From Aurantiochytrium sp. KH105 (Eukaryota > Sar > Bigyra > Thraustochytrida > Thraustochytriidae): a stretch of 64,000 bases of DNA. This document shows positions 18,941 through 27,016 of the stretch, piece after piece. Position 1 is the first letter of the stretch; every line of letters starts with the position of its first letter. The position numbers and the translations under genes were made by a program. Location of the stretch: assembly GCA_003116975.1 (NCBI GenBank), contig BGKB01000166.1, positions 62,001 to 126,000 on the forward strand, written 5' to 3'. The notes below the pieces were generated by a model that worked only from the letters and a program-made list of their open reading frames with translations, was not told the DNA's origin and searched no databases.

Positions 18941-21304
18941 TCTCAAACAAAAAATTATATGCGGCCACTCATCCCACCCCACGTCGGTCTGTCCGCTCGC
19001 CCCTTGACGACGAGACTTCTTGCCAGGAGCCTCCTGAGGACTCACATATATGCCTTGTTTTCTTTCTAGTGGAGGCCGCGAGCGCGTCGTGGCGGTGACC
19101 GCCCTAATCAGCTTTGGCTCTATCTTAGCAACTCATCAATCACACATTTTCACTTGCGCATCGTTCAGTCCAGCATCGTACAACGCGCATTGTGCACAGA
19201 ACGGAGGTTTCGTGAAGAGAGCGTGATCGTTCTTTCCAGCGTGTACAACTTTTAATCTCACTCGCATGCTTGTTTGAATGGCGCTTCTCTAAGAAAAGGG
19301 GAAGAGGAGAGAGGAGGGAAGGAGAAGGCAGTTCTCAGCGTATACACCTGTTTACTACATCGTATACGCCTGTTTACAGAAGAAGGCCGCATCTTTCACG
19401 ATTCGTCTCTTTTGGGAGTTCGGAGCACCTTCTGTGGCTGATCACTGTCAGTCCACTGCTACGCGCGGTGCTGGACTGTTACGGATATCACGGCGTCTTC
19501 TAGTTCGACAGCAATACAACGTTTGCTCCCGTCAAACTTTAGACCAAGCAGCATGGTTAGAGATAAATAAGCTGCACAGCCGCGAGTAGAACCATCACCA
19601 GAATGCCAAGTGAAGTAGGCCCAGGCGTGTATTTTGTTTGTCCCGCATTACCACCGCTGCTGCCATGTCCTGCGAGCCCGAAATTTTCCCCCGGGGGCTT
19701 TCTTTCAGCCGCAGCCGCAGTCGGGGCCACACGAGCCACTCTCGCCCACTCCTTTTCAAGGCCGCTACATGCTTGATATCTCGCGGCCGCGGCTTGCTCT
19801 CCACCTCACGTCCCTGGCTCCGGTCGACCGGTGGCGGCCGCTGCCGACAGCGACCACTGCGACCGAGGCTGCGATTGAGGCTGCGACTGCGACCGACAAC
19901 AACTGCGAGTGCGACGGGCAGATCCATCTTGGCGCATTGTCGGCCCCGGAGCTTCCATGTCGCCGTCGGCAGCGCGATAAGTCACGACAACATCCCGTCG
20001 CAGATTGCCGGCGCAAAGTCGGGGCCCGCGGCGTCCGCGATCCGGGCCTGCCTGCCCAGCCCGCGCCTGCCGCGAGCTGCCGCCAGCTGCAGGCTGCCGC
20101 GACGGCGGCTCGCGTTGGGATGTGGCGTTGGGATGTGGCGTTGGCATGTGGCGTTGGCATGTGGCGTTGGGATGTGGCGTGGCATGGCATGGCATGGCAT
20201 CATGGCGTGGGATCACGGCGTATGTCGAGACCTTGTTTTCTTCCCAGCTTACTATTATAGCGAAGCTGCGGCTCGCGGAGGAGTGTGGACCAGGAAGCTG
20301 CCGCGCACGCCGAAGCGAATCCCGCACCGCACTGTCGGGCGCGCGGGCGCTGCCGCGGGGCCGGGGCGGGCCTCTCCTGGCGCGAGCGCGTTTGTTCCGC
20401 GCCGCGGCTTGTATTCTTTGCTCCGGTTCAAGCTGGCGGGTCGACGATTCGAGTTTGCTTTTCGAATCCCGACTGCCGATTTGAATTCTCGAATCGAAAA
20501 CTCGATTTGAAAATGAAAATGAAGTTGAAGTTGAAGTTTGAATTTTTGAATTTTCCGTCGGGACTCGCGGCCGCCTTGGATCCAAGCCCGCGCGCACAGA
20601 CTCCCGACGCCGCGCCGGAGGCCACGGCGAGCGCCCGCGGGCCCGAGGAGCGCCCGCGCCGCCGCCGCTGCGCTCCCTGTCTGCAGCTGCTCTGCGAGCG
20701 GCAGGCCCGCCTGCGCCTCAGCTGTCAGCGGGTGATTCTCTGATCAGAGAGGAGGAAGGCACTGGCAGACAGAGAGAGGCGTACGTGGCCCAGCCCGACA
20801 GACCCAGAGCTCAGGAGCTCGCCGCCTTCGCGAGACCGCGCACGCGCTCACTTGCTCGCTCGCTCGCTGTGCAGACCGTCGCGCTCGAGCTCTTGCCGGC
20901 GCGCCGGAGCCAAGTCCGGCGCGCGTGCGGAGACCAGAGGGTGGGTTCACTGGCACCGTCGTCCACACGGGACCTCGCGGCATCTTTGTGCCGCGCTGAG
21001 GAGGAGAAACTCGCCTCGCCCGACAGCGGCGCAGACCCTACCGCCTTAGTGAGAGCAGACAGCAACTCTGCTCTCCTCTGCTCTCCTCTGCTCTGCGCCA
21101 CTCCGCTCTGGCCTCCTCTGTTCTGCTCTGCTCGAATCGAATCGAAGCTCCGTCTCGGCGAGGCCCACAAGATACAAGCTGCAGTCCCCTAACTTTGGCG
21201 CGCGCGTGTAGCCATCGCTCCAGCAAAGCCTCCGCGGACGCGCGCAAGGGAAAAGACAAGCACGTCGCGCAAGACAACAACCTTTTAACCCCACCTCAAG
21301 CAAG
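18941..21304. other. 2.4 kb intergenic region with minisatellites
   Basis: No gene is supported between the PP2A scaffold and the G6PD-hexokinase gene. Frames at 19.6-20.5 kb are open only because of GC-rich repeats such as GAGGCTGCGAC. A 13-base minisatellite lies at 20114-20178, followed by GGCAT units to about 20201. Around 20445-20560 there is a TTCGAAT-rich patch followed by AAATGAAGTTGAAG repeats. CTCTGCTCTCCT repeats occur at about 21070-21130. The promoter of the fusion gene is presumably in the last few hundred bases. Confidence 0.45.
20114..20201 (+). repeat. 13-base minisatellite (GTTGGGATGTGGC)
   Basis: Five copies of a 13-base unit, two of them with GGC replacing GGG, are followed by about four GGCAT units. 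The array is short and lies far from either flanking gene. Confidence 0.85.
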
Positions 21305-24256
21305 ATGCCGGTCGGCGTCGTTGTCGTGGACGCCACGGGCGAACTGGCGTTCAAGAACACCTTCCCGGCGCTCTTCAGGCTCTTTTGCACCGAGACCGTG
21401 CGCGAGATGACGGTCATCTGCGTCGCAGAGGAGGATCTCAACGATGCATCCTTTCGAAAGTCCCTGCTCCCCCGCCTCGGCGCAGGAGATCTCGACGGCT
21501 TCCTCGACAAGTGTCATTTTATTCAGGGAGACTGCCTCAAGGCCGAAGTCGCAGACGTCGTGGCGAAGCGCCTCGAGGGCCACTCTCGCGTCCTCGTCTA
21601 CCTCAACCCGCTGCTTGATATTGCCGAGACTGACCCGGAGCCTCTCGCCAACAAGCTTCGCGTGCAGTGCAAAAAGGCCGGTGGCTGGCTGCGCTGCGTC
21701 GTCGAGAGGCCCCTCCATTACGATGGGCGCTCTGCCAAAGATCTTACTCGCAAGCTACAAAAGGCCTTTGATGGCGAGGAAAACATCTTTCGCCTCGACC
21801 ATTTCGTTGGCAAGGAAATGGTGCAGAACATCGTCGCAGTCCGCTTCGCCAACCGCTTCCTCGAACCATCCTGGAACTCGAGCAACGTCAACGCAGTCGT
21901 GATCAGCTGCCGCGAGAGCATCCTCGTGCCCTCTGGCGAGCTCGCCTCTGTCTTTGACGACTACGGCATCATTCGCGACCTTATCATTGACCATCTCATG
22001 CACATCATGGCGCTCGTCGCCATGGAAACCCCTGTAGATCTCACTGATGGCAAGAGCGTCAGCGACGAGGTTGCCAAGGTTCTCCGCTGCGTCGAGCCCG
22101 CCAAGCTCGAGGACACTGTGCTTGGCCAGTACCGCGGCTACACCGACACCGAGGGCGTCAACGCCGATTCCACGACGCCCACCTTTGCGCTCTGCGTGCT
22201 GTACATCAACAACCCTCGCTGGCACGGCGTTCCTTTCATCCTCAAGGCAGGAAAGGGCATGTACGAACGTCGCACCGATGTGCGCGTCCAATTTAAGCCG
22301 CCACACAACAAGCTCTTCCCGGCGCACCGTGGCGGCGGCCCGCTCAACGAGCTGGTCATCCGCATTCAGCCCAACAGCGATATTTACATGAAGATGATGC
22401 GCAAGGTGCCCGGCCTCAAGCTCAATGTTGCGGTCACCAAGCTCGACCTCCTCGGAAACGACCCCTCTACGCTGCTCGACAGCATCAATCGTCCTGCCAT
22501 GCAGCACGTCACCAGTCAGACGAACCTCAACAAGATGGCCTCGCGCTTTGAATCACCCATTGCGCAGAGTCTCGCCGCGGATGTTGATGGTAAGCCGCGC
22601 AAAAACTCTGCGCTCGCCGAGTACCCGCTCCTCAACGCCTATACGCCAGACTCGTACGAGCGTCTCATCTACGATGTCATCAGCAACGACCGTTCCTCAT
22701 TCTCCCGCGACGATGAAGTTGACGCCATTTGGAACATCTTCGACCCCCTTCTCCGCGATATCGAAGGCGACGACGACCTTGAAGGTGTCGAGGTCCATCG
22801 CTACGTTGTGGGCAGCCGCGGACCCTCGGCAGCGTACAATCTCATGGCAAGCGCTGGTTTCGTAGGCTACAAACTCGAGTCCGAACTCCTCGGCTTCAAG
22901 CCTCGCTCGGTCTTTTCCGACCTCACGTCTCAGTTCAGCCTCACTGGATCCCAAATGGAGGAAATCGCCACTCACTTCTTCATGGAAATGCGTCGTGGTC
23001 TTCAGGGTATCGAGAGCTCGATCCGCATGCTGCCCAGCTATGTGACGGAGATCCCCACAAGCCGCGAAAAGGGCGTCTATTACGCGCTTGATCTGGGTGG
23101 TACCAACTTTCGCGTCTCGCGCTTCACCTTTGACGGCATGGGCTCCGCCTCCATTACGGATGAGCGGAAATACACCGTGCCTGATAGCAAGATGACCGGC
23201 ACGGCCGAAGAGCTCTTTGACTTTCTGGCCGAGTGTGTTGCATCGCTCGATACGTCCGCCGATGACGCTAGCACTGGCGGCCGCTTCTATGGCTTTACGT
23301 TTTCCTTCCCTACGCAGCAGACCGCCATCGATCGCGGCACGCTCATCAGCTGGACCAAGGGCTTTAACACCACGGGTGTCGTCGACCACGATGTTGTAGA
23401 ACTCCTTCGCGACGCCTTCAAGCGCCGCGGCTTCGAGGGCGACATCACTGCCCTCGTCAACGATACGGTCGGTACCCTCATTAGCGCCGCTTACACGGAC
23501 CCACGCACGCACATTGGCGTCATTCTCGGCACAGGCACCAACGCCGCCTACCGTGAAAAGGTCGAGAACATCCTCAAGCTGCCCAAGGAGATCCGCGACC
23601 GCGGTGGCGAGATGATCATCAACACAGAGTGGGGTAACTTTGGATCGAATGGTAAAATGCTCCCAAGCACGGATGTCGACCGTGAAATCGACGACAACTC
23701 GCGCAACAAGGGCCAGCAGCTCTTGGAAAAGATGATCTCGGGCATGTATTTGGGTGAGATGGTTCGCCTTTGCCTCGTGCGCATGTATGATTCGGGCGAG
23801 ATTTGGTCAGAGCCTGGTGTCGAGGTTAAAGCCGACCTTCGCAAGCCCAACTCCTTCCTCAGTCGCTACCTTTCGGATATCGAGTACGACATGTCCGAGC
23901 AGCTGCACATTGTCCACCGTGTCGAGAAAACCTTTGGCGTCGAGGGTTCCACGCTCGAGGATCGCATCAAGCTCAAGGAGATTTGCGGTATGATTATTCA
24001 GCGCGCCGCAAACCTCACGGCCTGCGCAATTGCCGCCAGCATCCGCCAAATTGGTTCGCAGGACTCGGACCTCGTTGTCGGTATTGATGGTTCCGTCTTT
24101 GAACATCATCCATCCTTTCGTCAGCGTCTTTCGGCCGGTTTGGGCGAACTTGCCGTGCAGTGCAACGTCATCCTTGCGAAGGACGGCTCTGGCCAAGGCG
24201 CAGCATTGATTTCCCATGGCGCGCTTATTGCTCGCGAGAAGCTCACCTCCAAATAA
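21305..24256 (+). CDS. Glucose-6-phosphate dehydrogenase-like / hexokinase fusion protein
   Basis: One uninterrupted frame of 983 residues. Residues 1-530 are a G6PD domain: RLDHFVGKE (163-171; catalytic His166), GIIRDLIIDH (Asp225, His230), AGKGMYERRTDVRVQF, and the C-terminal PLLNAYTPDSYERLIYDV and YVVGSRGPSAA. Residues about 540-983 are a complete hexokinase: DLGGTNFR (596-603), the sugar-binding signature FTFSFPTQQ to SWTKGF (about 662-686), NDTVGT with catalytic Asp720, and the adenosine site GSVFEHHPSF (about 929-938). Fusion would place two consecutive steps (glucose to G6P to phosphogluconolactone) in one protein. However, the G6PD nucleotide fingerprint GASGDLA reads DATGELA, the Arg that binds the NADP 2'-phosphate (human Arg72) aligns with Glu42, and EKPFG reads ERPLH. 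The G6PD half may therefore use NAD or be regulatory. No targeting peptide is seen. The stop lies in AATAAA. Confidence 0.93.
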   Translation: MPVGVVVVDATGELAFKNTFPALFRLFCTETVREMTVICVAEEDLNDASFRKSLLPRLGAGDLDGFLDKCHFIQGDCLKAEVADVVAKRLEGHSRVLVYLNPLLDIAETDPEPLANKLRVQCKKAGGWLRCVVERPLHYDGRSAKDLTRKLQKAFDGEENIFRLDHFVGKEMVQNIVAVRFANRFLEPSWNSSNVNAVVISCRESILVPSGELASVFDDYGIIRDLIIDHLMHIMALVAMETPVDLTDGKSVSDEVAKVLRCVEPAKLEDTVLGQYRGYTDTEGVNADSTTPTFALCVLYINNPRWHGVPFILKAGKGMYERRTDVRVQFKPPHNKLFPAHRGGGPLNELVIRIQPNSDIYMKMMRKVPGLKLNVAVTKLDLLGNDPSTLLDSINRPAMQHVTSQTNLNKMASRFESPIAQSLAADVDGKPRKNSALAEYPLLNAYTPDSYERLIYDVISNDRSSFSRDDEVDAIWNIFDPLLRDIEGDDDLEGVEVHRYVVGSRGPSAAYNLMASAGFVGYKLESELLGFKPRSVFSDLTSQFSLTGSQMEEIATHFFMEMRRGLQGIESSIRMLPSYVTEIPTSREKGVYYALDLGGTNFRVSRFTFDGMGSASITDERKYTVPDSKMTGTAEELFDFLAECVASLDTSADDASTGGRFYGFTFSFPTQQTAIDRGTLISWTKGFNTTGVVDHDVVELLRDAFKRRGFEGDITALVNDTVGTLISAAYTDPRTHIGVILGTGTNAAYREKVENILKLPKEIRDRGGEMIINTEWGNFGSNGKMLPSTDVDREIDDNSRNKGQQLLEKMISGMYLGEMVRLCLVRMYDSGEIWSEPGVEVKADLRKPNSFLSRYLSDIEYDMSEQLHIVHRVEKTFGVEGSTLEDRIKLKEICGMIIQRAANLTACAIAASIRQIGSQDSDLVVGIDGSVFEHHPSFRQRLSAGLGELAVQCNVILAKDGSGQGAALISHGALIAREKLTSK

Positions 24257-24257
24257 A
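24252..24257 (+). terminator. AATAAA overlapping the stop codon
   Basis: The TAA of the G6PD-hexokinase gene lies within AATAAA. See also 10580 and 60972. Confidence 0.45.
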
Positions 24258-24832
24258 ACTTATTTTCTTTTATATGCACCCCCGCTCCCCGACTTTCTGT
24301 TTGCGAGGCCGACCAAAAGATGGAGGCCTAGGCCCTTCTGTGTCTGTTGCGCAATGGCATTGAAAAATGTAGACGAGCGATCTCTTGAAGGCCTCCCAAG
24401 GTCCCTGATCACCAAGCTATTGTTGAAACTCTTCGATTCGTAATCCGTGAGTTGAACGATAGCTTGGTCATTCGAGCAATCGAGTTGTTGCTTGGCATTC
24501 TTTGGTGTCCACGACTCCCGGTGAAAGCGGTGACGACCAAAACCAAAAATAAAAAATCTTCTTTATTTGATTTGATTTGATGGCAAGACAAACAGACAGA
24601 CAAACCACCAAACTGCAAAGCCAACGCGCCTCGCTCCACGTGCCGCGTCGTCGGTCGAGTGCACGCGCGCACCAGGGAGAGGGAGACACAAGTCTCTACG
24701 TTGATTCTCCTCGTCCGCTAGAGACCTCTTCCTTTCCCTCTCCGCGCCGGGCGTCGTGAGCAGCAGCAAGCAGCCAGCATCTTTTGCAGCAACCAGCCTC
24801 GCGCGCGGCAGGTGGGAGACCGATCGTTCAGG
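24257..24832. other. Intergenic region before UBA2
   Basis: About 575 bases between two plus-strand genes, with no coding signal. It contains short TGATT repeats (about 24565-24580) and ACAGACA repeats (about 24588-24605). The second half presumably carries the UBA2 promoter. Confidence 0.5.
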
Positions 24833-27016
24833 ATGACGGCCCGATATGCGCACCTCGAACGAAGCCTCGGCGCTGACTTGTTTGCCCAGGTGCGATCATG
24901 CAAGGTGCTCGTCGTTGGATCGGGCGGCATTGGCGTCGAGATTCTGAAAAATCTCGTCATGTCCGGGTTTGGAGATATTGAGATCGTTGACCTGGACACC
25001 ATTGACGTCTCGAACCTGAATCGCCAGTTTCTCTTTCGCAGCAAGCACGTGGGCATGTCAAAGAGTGAGGTAGCACGCGAGGTCGCACTTCAATTCAACC
25101 CTGACGCCAAAATCGTCGCTCATCATGGTAACGTCAAAGAGGAGCGCTTTGGTGTCCAGTTCATCTCCAAGTTTGACATTGTGCTCAATGCTCTTGATAA
25201 TGTCGGCGCCCGGCAGCACGTGAATCGTCTTTGTCTAGCTGCCAAGAAACCCCTCATCGACGCCGGCACCCAAGGCTACTTGGGACAGACCAACATTCAC
25301 GTGGGTCGTGAAACGGCCTGCTTCGACTGCGAACCCAAGACGGAGAACAAGCGCACTTTTGCCATTTGCACCATTCGTAGCACGCCCGACAAGCCAGTGC
25401 ATTGCATCGTCTGGGCCAAAGAGCTCTTCAAGCTCATGTTTGGCAATGCCGAGGAATCCATGCTCAGCGGCACGGAGCCTGACGAGGACATTGCCGATGC
25501 AAACAAGGAAGAGTCCGCTGATCCCGACGCAAATGCTACGAATGCGGATGCGCCATCATCTGCCGAGATCAAAGAGGACCAAAACAAGGAAAAGGAAATT
25601 CGTTCACAAATTGTCGAGGCCGTCGCCTCCCGCCCATCAGGCGACGAGCTTGACAAGGACGAGACGGTACGCGCGTACGCACGGCGCGTCTTTGACGCCG
25701 TCTTTGACCATGAGATTCGCTTCAAGTTGCAACTTCGCAATGGATACAAGGGCGCAAACAAGCGGCCAACTCCTCTCACCTTTGAAGAAGCATCATCCAA
25801 GGCTGACGAGGACGCCAGCGGCCAGCAGGCTGGCGGTCTCAAGGACCAACGCATCATGAGTCTCAAGGAGTGCACGGATATGTTCGTCGATAGCGTCGTC
25901 ACCTTGCTTGGGCCAGAGCGCCGTGGGTCGCTTGGTGACATGGTCTTTGACAAGGATGATGCGCTCACGTTGCGATTTGTGACGGCGGCATCCAACTTGC
26001 GCTGCCATTGCTTCAACATTGAGCGCAAGAGCCTTTGGGATACCAAGGGCATCGCAGGTAACATTATCCACGCCATCGCCACAACCAACGCTATCGTGGC
26101 GGGCCTCCAGACCCTCGAAGCCATCAAGATCCTCGCTGCGCTCAAGCGCGTCCCCGTCGCGAATGCAACCTGGCGCGCTCCGAGTGCGTCCGCGGAGGAC
26201 ACGGACGCCGCGAGCCCGGCGCTCACCGCAAACAGTACCGCCGTTTGGGTCGCGCGCGAGCCTGTGGGTCGCGGCTACCTGCTGCAGGCAACGGGCCTTC
26301 CCCCGCCCAACCCCAAGTGCTTTTCCTGTGGCAACGCTCTGGTCACGTTGTCAGTAGACACGAGCAAGTTCACCTTTGGCGACCTCATTGACCGCGTGCT
26401 CAAGGGTCGTCTCGGCGTCAACTTGCCAAGCATCATGCTCGACGCTTCGGAATTATATGCCGAGGGCGATGGTCTCGACGAGGACGAGGTGGAGTTTTTC
26501 GAAGCAAACAAGCCTAAAGCTCTCGCGGACTGCCCGGCCGGAGGCATCAAGGAGGGCACCATTGTTGATGTCGAAGACTTTTCACAGGATATGAAGTTCA
26601 AGGTGCTTGTTCATCAAAAAGTCTATGATGCCGAGGAAAACCCGGACTTATTCGAGGTTGGCGGCGAGGAGCCCGTCGCCAAGCCAGATGCCAAAGAAGA
26701 CAGTGAAGAAAAGGCTTCTGCCGACAAGGCCGAGTCCTCCTCCGATGCGCCCGTGCAGACGCAAGAAGTTGAAGCCATCATGTCCACCGGCAAAGATGGA
26801 GAGGAGCTGGTGGCCGTGGCTAGTACGGTCGTGAGCTCATCAAAGCGCCCAAGGGAGGACGGCGAGAAAGATCATGAATCAGAGGGCTCAAAGCGTTCCA
26901 AAACAGATGACGAAGGTGCTGCCGCTGTCGTCGTATCCGAGATTAATCTGGCTGGCGGCGCCAAGGCTTCTGGCGACGATGACGGCGATGATGATGACGT
27001 CATTTGCATCGACTGA
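24833..27016 (+). CDS. UBA2: SUMO-activating enzyme subunit 2 (E1 catalytic subunit)
   Basis: A 727-residue UBA2/SAE2. With SAE1 it adenylates SUMO and transfers it through a cysteine thioester to UBC9. Seen in order: the ThiF-type adenylation fold with VVGSGGIGVEILKNL and DLDTIDVSNLNRQFLF; Zn-binding CxxC pairs in CFDCEPKT and CFSCGNAL; the catalytic cysteine box FAICTIRSTPDKP (Cys179); VHCIVWAKELF; and a ubiquitin-like domain (about 480-600). An acidic and Ser-rich tail follows with basic clusters SSKRPRE and SKRSK (likely nuclear signals). The tail ends in DDDVICID, a hydrophobic core flanked by Asp that looks like a SUMO-interacting motif. The true start is the ATG at 24833; the seven codons upstream have only a GTG. 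Its last 145 bases overlap the minus-strand gene ending at 26872. Confidence 0.96.
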   Translation: MTARYAHLERSLGADLFAQVRSCKVLVVGSGGIGVEILKNLVMSGFGDIEIVDLDTIDVSNLNRQFLFRSKHVGMSKSEVAREVALQFNPDAKIVAHHGNVKEERFGVQFISKFDIVLNALDNVGARQHVNRLCLAAKKPLIDAGTQGYLGQTNIHVGRETACFDCEPKTENKRTFAICTIRSTPDKPVHCIVWAKELFKLMFGNAEESMLSGTEPDEDIADANKEESADPDANATNADAPSSAEIKEDQNKEKEIRSQIVEAVASRPSGDELDKDETVRAYARRVFDAVFDHEIRFKLQLRNGYKGANKRPTPLTFEEASSKADEDASGQQAGGLKDQRIMSLKECTDMFVDSVVTLLGPERRGSLGDMVFDKDDALTLRFVTAASNLRCHCFNIERKSLWDTKGIAGNIIHAIATTNAIVAGLQTLEAIKILAALKRVPVANATWRAPSASAEDTDAASPALTANSTAVWVAREPVGRGYLLQATGLPPPNPKCFSCGNALVTLSVDTSKFTFGDLIDRVLKGRLGVNLPSIMLDASELYAEGDGLDEDEVEFFEANKPKALADCPAGGIKEGTIVDVEDFSQDMKFKVLVHQKVYDAEENPDLFEVGGEEPVAKPDAKEDSEEKASADKAESSSDAPVQTQEVEAIMSTGKDGEELVAVASTVVSSSKRPREDGEKDHESEGSKRSKTDDEGAAAVVVSEINLAGGAKASGDDDGDDDDVICID

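Noticed and set aside
20441-20500. TTCGAAT-rich patch considered as a tRNA B box
   Set aside because: No acceptor stem, A box or cloverleaf can be folded around it by eye.
19634-20510. Frames of 208 and 290 codons in the minisatellite region
   Set aside because: Built largely from GC-rich repeats (Arg-Leu-Arg-Leu and Trp-Gly-Val runs) with no domain-like segment.
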